From Pseudomonas koreensis (GTDB lineage Bacteria; Pseudomonadota; Gammaproteobacteria; Pseudomonadales; Pseudomonadaceae), in NCBI RefSeq assembly GCF_025447595.1, contig NZ_JAOEJU010000001.1:372001-436000 (forward strand): a stretch of 64,000 nucleotides of DNA. The letters run 5' to 3'. Under the pieces are notes generated by a model. It was given only the letters and a program-made list of their open reading frames with translations, searched no databases and was not told the DNA's origin. The stretch's first letter is position 1. Each line of letters opens with the position of its first letter. The position numbers and the translations under genes are program-made. Of this stretch, positions 55,610 through 64,000 are shown one piece after another.

Positions 55610-56371
55610 TCAGTCCACGAAGATGATTTCGTAAGGCAGGCGCATACGTTCCAGAATAGCCTTGGGCAATAACGGAGCTATGCCGATGGCCGGTTCGCCG
55701 TTGAGCTGGCTGGCATAGGCGTGAGTGGCGTGGCTCTTGCGCGCGACGGTCCAGGTGTCGAGACGCAGCTTGCGTGCACGATGCCACGGAATCTGCGCGT
55801 GATCGCGCTCCGGCCAGTGCCAGGCCCAGACCGGCACATCGTGATAGGTGGCACCAATCTGCTGCGCCGCCATCGCACTGGCCCGGCCGACCACTTCATG
55901 GTCGTCGCTGCCGTCCTTGCACCAGGTGCTGAAGACGACATCGCCGGGGCGCAGGTAGCGGGCGATGAATTCGGTGAGCTGGGTTTGCTGGTCGTGCAGG
56001 GCATTGTCGGTGAAGCCGCCGCGAACCCATTTCAGGCTATGCATGGGAAGACCGAGCCGGCGCAAGGCTTCAACACTTTCCTGTGGACGGAACACGCTCA
56101 GGCGCTTCTCTGACCATTGCCGTGAGCCCGGATGGCTGGCACTGCCGTCAGTGATCGAGAGTAACTGCAGGGGATGCCCGAGGCTGGAGAGCAACTGCAG
56201 CAGGCCGCCGCAGGTCACCACTTCGTCTCCGGGATGGGGGGCGATGACCACCGCGCGCGCGCCGGCTGGCACGAGGTTGCGCGTATTGATGACCGGAATG
56301 TTGTCGAGTTGCGCGGCGCTGTTCCAGATCTGCGCCGGCAGGCCGCTTTCGCTGAGGGGTAACGGTTTCAT
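55610..56371 (-). CDS. PIG-L deacetylase paralog with altered active site
   Basis: 253 residues, closely similar along its length to the PIG-L protein at 57806-58564. The family motif A-H-P-D-D-E reads APHPGDE (H46, P47, G48, D49, E50). In MshB-type enzymes the first Asp is the general base, so G48 should cripple hydrolysis while metal ligands H46, D49 and the later His (DGSDDHE) are kept. The codon is GGA, two changes from GAT or GAC, so a single sequencing error would not explain it. A non-catalytic or altered role is possible. The start MKPLPL at 56371 is aligned with the paralog's MKPDPI. Confidence 0.85.
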   Translation of the reverse strand: MKPLPLSESGLPAQIWNSAAQLDNIPVINTRNLVPAGARAVVIAPHPGDEVVTCGGLLQLLSSLGHPLQLLSITDGSASHPGSRQWSEKRLSVFRPQESVEALRRLGLPMHSLKWVRGGFTDNALHDQQTQLTEFIARYLRPGDVVFSTWCKDGSDDHEVVGRASAMAAQQIGATYHDVPVWAWHWPERDHAQIPWHRARKLRLDTWTVARKSHATHAYASQLNGEPAIGIAPLLPKAILERMRLPYEIIFVD

Positions 56372-56528
56372 GGTACGACGTCCTTGTTGTGGCGGGCCTT
56401 CGTCCTGCACGCAGTCGTTGATGCTGCGCCCAAGACCCTTGAAGGCTGTGTGCTGGCAATGTGCAGCGCTCCGAACCCTGGATTGCCGCGATGCAGAGTA
56501 TTGCTCAAGACCGGTGATTCGTCGCGTG

Positions 56529-56542
56529 GCAGATCGATCTGC
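56529..56542. promoter_or_regulatory. 14-bp palindrome after the GT2 gene
   Basis: GCAGATCGATCTGC is self-complementary and lies 12 bases beyond the GT2 stop and about 160 bases upstream of the PIG-L paralog start. It could be an operator for the downstream pair. It lacks a loop, so it is a poor terminator. Confidence 0.3.
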
Positions 56543-56553
56543 GCCGCTTTTTT

Positions 56554-57213
56554 TTATTCAGTCTGTGCCAACTGTCGCAGATAGTCGCCGAAGCCGCCTC
56601 TGGCGCGACTGTCCAGCCGAGCGCTGGTATGCACCTGCGGACGATGGCTCCAGGCGATGTGAGCGCCGCAACGTTCGAGTTGGCGCACCAGTTGGACATC
56701 CTCATCGCATGCCAACGGTTCGAAGCCACCGGCCCGGCGATAGGCTTCGGCACTGATCCCCAGGTTGGCGCCGTGAATGTGCCGGTGACCCTCGCGAGCC
56801 TGATAGTGGTGGTGATAACGGATTTGCGCGGCTTCATCGATCGAGTCGGGCCAGCGCTCGATCGTGACTGTCCCGCATACGGCATCGGCGCCCAGCCCCA
56901 GTTGAGCCACCAGCCAGTCGTCGGCCACTCGGCTGTCAGCATCGGTGCAGGAGATCCAGCGCGCACCGCGCTCCAGCAGCATTTGCGCCCCCGCCGCGCG
57001 AGCCTGCCCGACATTGCGCGCCTCGATACTCAGACCCAGTACGGGGTAGTTCCCGACAATGGGGGCCGAACGATCAGTGCAACTGTCGAGCACCACCAGT
57101 ACCTCGACCAGTTCGCCAGCCAGCAGCCTGTGCCGGCTGGCGCGCAATGCGGCCTTCAGGCATTCGTCGAGTCGCTCTTCTTCGTTGTGCGCCGGTATCA
57201 GGATGCCGATCAT
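56554..57213 (-). CDS. GT2-family glycosyltransferase
   Basis: 219 residues starting MIGILIPAHNEEERLDECL, a GT-A Rossmann N-terminus. The DXD-like metal motif is CTDADSR, followed by HGANLGISAEAYRRAGGF and DEDVQLVRQLE (acceptor and catalytic region). There are no membrane helices, so it is cytosolic or peripheral and uses a nucleotide sugar. The frame extends to 57378, but the ATG at 57213 overlaps the methyltransferase stop (ATGA). It is the last gene of the coupled cassette behind glgX. Confidence 0.88.
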   Translation of the reverse strand: MIGILIPAHNEEERLDECLKAALRASRHRLLAGELVEVLVVLDSCTDRSAPIVGNYPVLGLSIEARNVGQARAAGAQMLLERGARWISCTDADSRVADDWLVAQLGLGADAVCGTVTIERWPDSIDEAAQIRYHHHYQAREGHRHIHGANLGISAEAYRRAGGFEPLACDEDVQLVRQLERCGAHIAWSHRPQVHTSARLDSRARGGFGDYLRQLAQTE

Positions 57214-57809
57214 CGCAATCCCTCCAGCGCTGCCACGGAGCGGGGTTCGCGACTCCACAGTTCGAGAATGAAATCCGCTTCCTGATGAAGCACCAGGCGC
57301 GGCAGCTTCAATTGCTCGTGAATCAGATCGTGTACCTGACGGGCATTCAGCGGGCAGCCCTCGATCGAGGGGCGCCAATGACAGGCCAATAGTTGTCCGC
57401 TGGCAGTCAGGGTGCGATGAGCATGATGGATGACGGCTGTCAGGTCATCCCGATCCAGGTAGTAGCCGATTTCACTGAGCACGATCAGGTCGAACTGCTC
57501 TTGCGGCCAGTCGCCGGGCAAGCGCCCCTGGCGTACTTCGACATGATCGAAAAGGCTCAGTCGGGTGCGGGCCAGACGGACTGCTTTGTCGGCCGTGTCA
57601 CTGCACACCAGGCGATCGCAACGCTCGGCGAGCGCCGCGCTCAATTCACCATTGGCGCATCCCGGTTCAAACACCGTCCGATAATGAGCGCGGGGCAAGG
57701 CAGCGAGGGTGATGGCGCGTTTGCGCTGTTCATACCAGCGCTCACGAAAGGCCCAAGGGTCGTCGTTGCCGGCAAACAGACCATCGAAATAGTGATCCTC
57801 GACACTCAT
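57210..57809 (-). CDS. NodS-like SAM-dependent methyltransferase
   Basis: 199 residues. Motif I is VFEPGCANGELSAAL, the acidic residue follows in LVCSDTA, and FDLIVLSEIGYYLDRDDL is the post-II region. The N-terminal NDDPWAFRERWYEQRKRAITLAALP resembles the NodS family, whose rhizobial member N-methylates the free amine of deacetylated chitooligosaccharides. Placement directly between a PIG-L deacetylase and a GT2 suggests similar chemistry on an amino sugar; that is inference. Overlaps on both sides are four bases. Confidence 0.86.
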   Translation of the reverse strand: MSVEDHYFDGLFAGNDDPWAFRERWYEQRKRAITLAALPRAHYRTVFEPGCANGELSAALAERCDRLVCSDTADKAVRLARTRLSLFDHVEVRQGRLPGDWPQEQFDLIVLSEIGYYLDRDDLTAVIHHAHRTLTASGQLLACHWRPSIEGCPLNARQVHDLIHEQLKLPRLVLHQEADFILELWSREPRSVAALEGLR

Positions 57810-58564
57810 AGAAATACCACCTCGAAAGGCTGCAACAACCGATCCAGTACCCAAGGCGCCAGCACGGGTGAAAGCCCGGCATCGGGGTCGCCTTCCAGCT
57901 GGCTGGCGAAGGCATGCACGGCGTGGCGTTTGCGGGCCACTTGCGCCGGTGTCAGACAGATCTTGCGCGCTCGCTGCCAGGGCACGCTGGCATCCTCCGG
58001 ACTTGCCCAGTGCCAGGTCCAGACCGGCAGTTCATGACAGACAAGGCCTGTGCGCCGAGCCGCTTCCAGACTGGCGCGGCCCACTGCTTCGTGATCACAG
58101 TGACCGTCTTCGCACCAGGTTGTGAACAGCACATCGCCGGGTTGCAGGTAGCGCGCGATGAATTCGCTTAATTCAGCTTCGCGTGCGGCCACCTGCGTAT
58201 CCGGGAAACCACCGCGCAGCCATTTCACACGGTGCATCGGCAGACCGAGCCGGCGCAGGGCTTCGGCAGACTCCTGAGGACGCACCACGCTCAGGCGCTC
58301 CACCGGCCAGCGAGCGGACCCGGGGTGGCTGGCGCTGCCGTCGGTGACGGAGATCAGTTGCAGCGCCCGGCCTGCAGTGGCGAGCAATTGCAGGAGCCCG
58401 CCGCAACCGAGCACTTCGTCGTCCGGATGCGGGGCAATGACGACTGCTCGGGAACCCGGTGGCACCAGGCTGAGAATATCGATGCTGTCCAGTTCGGCCA
58501 GGTGACGCGAGTTCTGCCACTGGTGCAGGGTCGTGCCCCGGCCGACGATCGGGTCGGGTTTCAT
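57806..58564 (-). CDS. PIG-L family N-deacetylase
   Basis: 252 residues of the LmbE/PIG-L fold, zinc-dependent enzymes that remove N-acetyl groups from sugar substrates such as GlcNAc-inositol. The intact motif APHPDDEVLGCGG gives H46, D48 and D49. The third ligand region is DGHCDHEAVG. Unlike its paralog at 55610-56371 it keeps the catalytic Asp (D48). The ATG overlaps the flavoprotein stop and its own stop overlaps the methyltransferase ATG. The substrate is unknown; an amino sugar is likely from the family. Confidence 0.9.
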   Translation of the reverse strand: MKPDPIVGRGTTLHQWQNSRHLAELDSIDILSLVPPGSRAVVIAPHPDDEVLGCGGLLQLLATAGRALQLISVTDGSASHPGSARWPVERLSVVRPQESAEALRRLGLPMHRVKWLRGGFPDTQVAAREAELSEFIARYLQPGDVLFTTWCEDGHCDHEAVGRASLEAARRTGLVCHELPVWTWHWASPEDASVPWQRARKICLTPAQVARKRHAVHAFASQLEGDPDAGLSPVLAPWVLDRLLQPFEVVFL

Positions 58565-59559
58565 AACGTCCAGGTCTCAATCGGTTGGCGGGCGACCGAT
58601 TGACCGAGGGCCGCGAGGTCGCGTTCGGCGTGGCTCTGGCGCAGATAGACCGGCAGATCGGCGATCAGCCGGGCGAAGTGGCGATCCTTGCAAAACGGCC
58701 CGGCCCCAAGGGCGCGGCCGGTGTCGCGGATGACCTGCTCGGCGGATTGCTCGACGACGGCCCGCACGCGCCGAGCCATGAGTTCGGCATTGGCATCGGG
58801 GTGGGCGTCGATGTTCGCAGCACTGGCACGCAGCGCCGCTGCGGCTGCATGCAATGCCGTATCGACGGCGCCCAGGTGGGCGAGGGCGTGAGGCTCTTCG
58901 CGCTGCGCGCAGAGCCTGCGCAAGCGCTCGGCAATCTGCCGTGCCGCGCCATACCAGCACGCCGCGATCCCGATCCCGCCTTGCCAGAAGCCCGGTCGTT
59001 GCAGGTAGTCGCCCGGGTCGCCGATGGCTTGTCCCTCGACATTGTCGAAGGTGACTTCGACACTGCCGGTCGCGCCCATGCCGACTGCTTGCCAGCCATC
59101 CCCGGTGATCTTCACCCCCGGCTGATCCATGGCCACCGCGACCAGTTGCTGATGCTCATCCTGATCCCATGCGGTCAACAGACCGTGACTGAGCACGGCA
59201 GCGCCGGAGCACCAGGCCTTGCGCCCATTGAGTCGCACCAGATGTCCCGCCGGCGTGATCCGCACTCGGGCGTCCGGTGGTTCGGCCGCCCACATGCCCC
59301 ACGTACTGCCCGGTGTCGGCGACCCGCCGAGCTGCTGGATGATCGCCAGGGCATCGGTATGCCCTTCGTAGAGTTTGCACAGGCTCAGATCATGGCCAGC
59401 AACGGCGGCCAAGGCCTGGAAACGCTCAATCGTCTGACCGCTGCCAGGCATTGGCAAGTGATCCAGTCCGACTTCGACCATTTCCCGCAGGCACCGCCCG
59501 AGGGCTGCCGTATCGGGATAGTCCGGAGGGCGCTGCGCAAGATACTGGTCAAGGTCCAT
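58561..59559 (-). CDS. Acyl-CoA-dehydrogenase-like flavoprotein
   Basis: 332 residues, shorter than typical acyl-CoA dehydrogenases (about 380). The central beta-domain (GRKAWCSGAAVLSHGLLTA, GMGATGSVEVTFDNV) and the C-terminal helical domain are recognisable. The C-terminal segment reads LPVYLRQSHAERDLAALG, without the usual YEGT-type motif, so fatty-acid beta-oxidation is unlikely. Members of this branch include flavin-dependent oxidases and monooxygenases. The start at 59559 is one base from the glgX stop, so the gene belongs to the glgX operon; the remaining cassette overlaps it. Confidence 0.82.
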   Translation of the reverse strand: MDLDQYLAQRPPDYPDTAALGRCLREMVEVGLDHLPMPGSGQTIERFQALAAVAGHDLSLCKLYEGHTDALAIIQQLGGSPTPGSTWGMWAAEPPDARVRITPAGHLVRLNGRKAWCSGAAVLSHGLLTAWDQDEHQQLVAVAMDQPGVKITGDGWQAVGMGATGSVEVTFDNVEGQAIGDPGDYLQRPGFWQGGIGIAACWYGAARQIAERLRRLCAQREEPHALAHLGAVDTALHAAAAALRASAANIDAHPDANAELMARRVRAVVEQSAEQVIRDTGRALGAGPFCKDRHFARLIADLPVYLRQSHAERDLAALGQSVARQPIETWTL

Positions 59560-59560
59560 A

Positions 59561-61720
<2,160 letters not shown>

Positions 61721-61762
61721 AGGTGCTCCTACAAGTCAGTAAGTCGGGTGAGCATCAATCTT

Positions 61763-61854
61763 CTGTGGGAGCGAGCCTGCTCGCGAATACGGTCTGTCAT
61801 TCAAAGATGGAGGTGACTGATAGATCGCCTTCGCGAGCAAGCTCGCTCCCACAG
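61763..61854. repeat. REPIN 11 (outward arms)
   Basis: CTGTGGGAGCGAGCCTGCTCGCGAA and CTTCGCGAGCAAGCTCGCTCCCACAG, 92 bases, in the 220-base region upstream of glgX. Confidence 0.92.
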
Positions 61855-61940
61855 AGGCTTCATGTTTCTTGAGGACGAGAGCGTCCTCGGTGGCGAGCGA
61901 ACCCGCCACACGGTCATTCAGTTCAATGGTTCGGGACGCG

Positions 61941-62273
61941 TCAGACCGCTGGCGGCTTGCGCGGCGCGCGGGGCTTTTTCTCGGCGGCTTTTTCGCCCGG
62001 GGGAATAACCTTGGCGGCACTGGCAGGCTTGGCCTTGGCCGTCGTGGCCTTGGGTTTGGCGGCGGGCGCCTTGCCATCGACGGCTTTGCTGGTGGCGGTC
62101 TTGCCAGCGGTTTTACTACCGGCGGCTTTTGGCGATTTCTTCGGCGCCAAGGCTTCGGCTTCGGCCAGTTTGCGCGCCATCTCCCAGTGGCGAGCTTCCT
62201 GGCCTTCGGGTTTTCCTTCGGATTCCCAGATCTGATAGGCGAATTCGCGGATGCGTTTATCGTCGGTACTCAT
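61941..62273 (-). CDS. DUF2934 protein with Lys/Ala/Pro-rich tail
   Basis: 110 residues. The N-terminal 45 residues (RIREFAYQIWESEGKPEGQEARHWEMARKL) are the DUF2934 domain, a small helical region of unknown role common near trehalose/glycogen genes. The rest is a basic, low-complexity tail of KAAxKTA/KPK-like units, resembling histone-like tails and probably disordered or DNA/RNA binding. It is 29 bases after treY and likely translated with it. A purine-rich site precedes the ATG. Confidence 0.85.
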   Translation of the reverse strand: MSTDDKRIREFAYQIWESEGKPEGQEARHWEMARKLAEAEALAPKKSPKAAGSKTAGKTATSKAVDGKAPAAKPKATTAKAKPASAAKVIPPGEKAAEKKPRAPRKPPAV

Positions 62274-62302
62274 CGCAATGCTCCTGGACTGAACTCATGC
62301 TG

Positions 62303-64000
62303 CTAGACGTGTTGGATAAGCAGATTGACCGGGAAGTCCCCCAGTGCGGCGCTGACCTCCAGCTCCCTGTTTTTTGTGACTGCGGTGCTCGAAAAAAGTC
62401 CCTTCAGATTGTCGTCTGAGGCGGCGAACGGTAATTCCACCCGCGTATCGCCCCAGCGCAGCGCATCGACCATCGGCAAGGCACTGTTTTCCAGCAGTGT
62501 TGCGCAACGGATCGGTACGATCACGATGACTCGTTGCCCCCCGTGCTCGCGGGCAAACGCGAGCACGTTGTGCGCCTGGTCGCCCAGCACCTCGAGGGCC
62601 TGGTACGAACCGCGGCGAAACAATTCGCTGTATTCAGCGCGCAGCTGCAGCACCTGGGCGATCAACGCTTGCTTGATTCGCCCGTCACGCCAGCCTGATA
62701 GCAGTTCCTGTGCAGGCGTCGCCGTCAGGGTTTGTTCGCGCAGGCTGTAATCCACTGGCCGGCGGTTGTCCGGATCGACCAGACTGAAATCCCAATACTC
62801 GTTGCCCTGGTACAGATCCGGCACACCCGGCACGGTCATGCGCAGCAAGGTTTGCGCCAGACCGTTAAGGGCACCGGCCGCAGCAATGCTGTTGACGCTC
62901 TTGGCCAGGGCCCCGCGCAGCAGTTCGCCCTCGGGTGCCAGCAGCAACTGTTCAGTGAACGCTTGCGCCGCGTTTTCGTAAGCCTCGTTCGGTGCACTCC
63001 AGCTGCTTTGCAGCTTGGCTTCGCGCAAGGCTTTCTGCTGCCACTGCCAGATACGCTTGGCGTAGTCGGCGAAACCGGCCTGATCGTCGTCGCGCAGGTC
63101 CAGCGGCCAACTGCCGAGCAAGGCTTGATAGAGGATCAATTCGTCCCCGGACGACGGCAACTGATCGTCATTGCGCAGCGGTCGAGCGAGGGCGCGCCAC
63201 AACTCGACCTGCTCGGCGTACCAGTGACTGCGTTCGCTGAGCACGGCCAGTCGCGCGCGGGTGTCTTCGCCGCGTTTGTGGTCGTGGGTGGCAGTGGCCA
63301 GCAGGTTGTCCGGGAAGCTCGCCAGACGTTGCTGGTTCACCGCGTGAAAGTCGCTGACCGGCGCGCTGAACTGCTCGGTGTTGTAACCGACGTCATTGCG
63401 CGACAGCAGCACCGCCGAGCGATACAGCGCGGTGTCTTCCACTGCTTTGGCGGCGGCCGGCGACGTGAGTTGCTGAAAGCGCACGCAGGCGTGCTTCAGG
63501 ATTTTGCGTGAACGGCCACGGGGTTTGCGCCGCCACGGCTGGCCGCCGAGCCAGCCGGCTACGGAGTCCAGCACTGGCCAATCGGCTTCGCTCAATGTCT
63601 GCCGCGCACCGTCCATGGCCTGCTGGAAAAACACCTCGTCCCGCGCCGAACGGCCCATCGGGGTGATGTAAGTGCGATAGACCGGGAAGTGCACGATCAG
63701 CGCCTGCAGCACCCGGCGGATCGAGCCGAGCGTGAGGTCGCGGGTCATCAGGTCATCGCGCGCCACTTGCAGCAGGGCCTGGGCGACGCTTTCGCAATCG
63801 CTGGCCAGCGAGCCGTTGAGGATCTGCTGGCGCGCCAGTTGCGCTTCTTCGATAAACGCAGAGGGGCGTTCGGTGCGACGTTTCCACAAGTCACCGAGAA
63901 CGTGTTCGCCGTCCGGGTCGTGTTGCAGCAGCGACAGCTGATTCATGAACTCGTAGCCGGTGCTGCCGTCCACGGACCAGTCGGTGGGCAGGGTTTCACC
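62303..64000 (-). CDS. treY: Malto-oligosyltrehalose synthase, C-terminal part (partial)
   Basis: 565 residues are visible and the 5' end lies beyond the window. The frame is open to the last base (GETLPTDWSVDGSTGYEF). The segment DGSTGYEFMNQL and the following helical block, then VPGVPDLYQGNEYWDFSLVDPDNRRPVDY, are diagnostic of TreY (GH13_26), which converts the reducing end of malto-oligosaccharide to a trehalose linkage. TreZ would be expected next door. Together with glgX and treS it links alpha-glucan to trehalose. Confidence 0.93.
   Translation of the reverse strand, partial: GETLPTDWSVDGSTGYEFMNQLSLLQHDPDGEHVLGDLWKRRTERPSAFIEEAQLARQQILNGSLASDCESVAQALLQVARDDLMTRDLTLGSIRRVLQALIVHFPVYRTYITPMGRSARDEVFFQQAMDGARQTLSEADWPVLDSVAGWLGGQPWRRKPRGRSRKILKHACVRFQQLTSPAAAKAVEDTALYRSAVLLSRNDVGYNTEQFSAPVSDFHAVNQQRLASFPDNLLATATHDHKRGEDTRARLAVLSERSHWYAEQVELWRALARPLRNDDQLPSSGDELILYQALLGSWPLDLRDDDQAGFADYAKRIWQWQQKALREAKLQSSWSAPNEAYENAAQAFTEQLLLAPEGELLRGALAKSVNSIAAAGALNGLAQTLLRMTVPGVPDLYQGNEYWDFSLVDPDNRRPVDYSLREQTLTATPAQELLSGWRDGRIKQALIAQVLQLRAEYSELFRRGSYQALEVLGDQAHNVLAFAREHGGQRVIVIVPIRCATLLENSALPMVDALRWGDTRVELPFAASDDNLKGLFSSTAVTKNRELEVSAALGDFPVNLLIQHV

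Overview
The window looks like chromosomal DNA of a Pseudomonas of the fluorescens group. Evidence is the high-GC gene-dense sequence, the syntenic Pseudomonas gene sets (muxABC-opmB, the orphan ccoN cluster, the glgE/treS/glgB and glgX/treY blocks) and eleven copies of the short GTGGGAGCGAGC...GCTCGC inverted repeat (REP doublets, or REPINs) typical of these genomes. No rRNA, tRNA, CRISPR array, prophage or insertion sequence was recognised. Family assignments come from reading motifs in the translations; no database search was run.

Layout. 1-5.2 kb: the start of a truncated minus-strand gene, a GNAT acetyltransferase, an orphan cbb3 oxidase catalytic subunit with a small partner, and a divergent siroheme reductase plus DUF934 pair. 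5.3-14.8 kb: an unknown membrane protein, a membrane-anchored eight-heme cytochrome with TPRs, a DUF3313 lipoprotein, a two-gene J-domain-like/DUF3829 unit and a fused membrane/spermidine-synthase-like protein. 15.0-26.7 kb: ten tightly packed minus-strand genes that look like one operon: DUF1254 protein, SphA-like outer membrane protein, MoxR, DUF58, DUF4381, two VWA proteins, BatD, a secreted HAD phosphatase and a periplasmic sulfatase. Two REPINs lie inside coding sequence here. 27.0-28.5 kb: cold-shock protein, YciI-like protein and thiol peroxidase. 28.6-37.7 kb: the muxABC-opmB tripartite RND efflux operon. 37.9-45.2 kb: MHYT-GGDEF-EAL protein, SDR, MocR-type regulator, CcoG, a small DUF3203-like protein, MgtC-like protein and a 52-residue proline-rich protein.

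45.4-64 kb: an alpha-glucan/trehalose region. glgE, a treS-maltokinase fusion and glgB run rightward and form the trehalose to maltose-1-phosphate to branched alpha-glucan route. glgX and treY (cut by the window edge) run leftward. Translationally coupled behind glgX is a cassette encoding an acyl-CoA-dehydrogenase-like flavoprotein, a PIG-L deacetylase, a NodS-like methyltransferase and a GT2 glycosyltransferase. A second PIG-L paralog and an endonuclease/exonuclease/phosphatase-family protein follow. The chemistry resembles amino-sugar glycan modification and is my best candidate for an undescribed pathway. The second PIG-L copy has lost the aspartate that acts as general base in this family.

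Other points of interest are the REPINs read through in frame in DUF4381 and BatD, the MoxR/VWA operon ending in a sulfatase, and the separation of genes that I recall as one PA4129-PA4134 block in P. aeruginosa.
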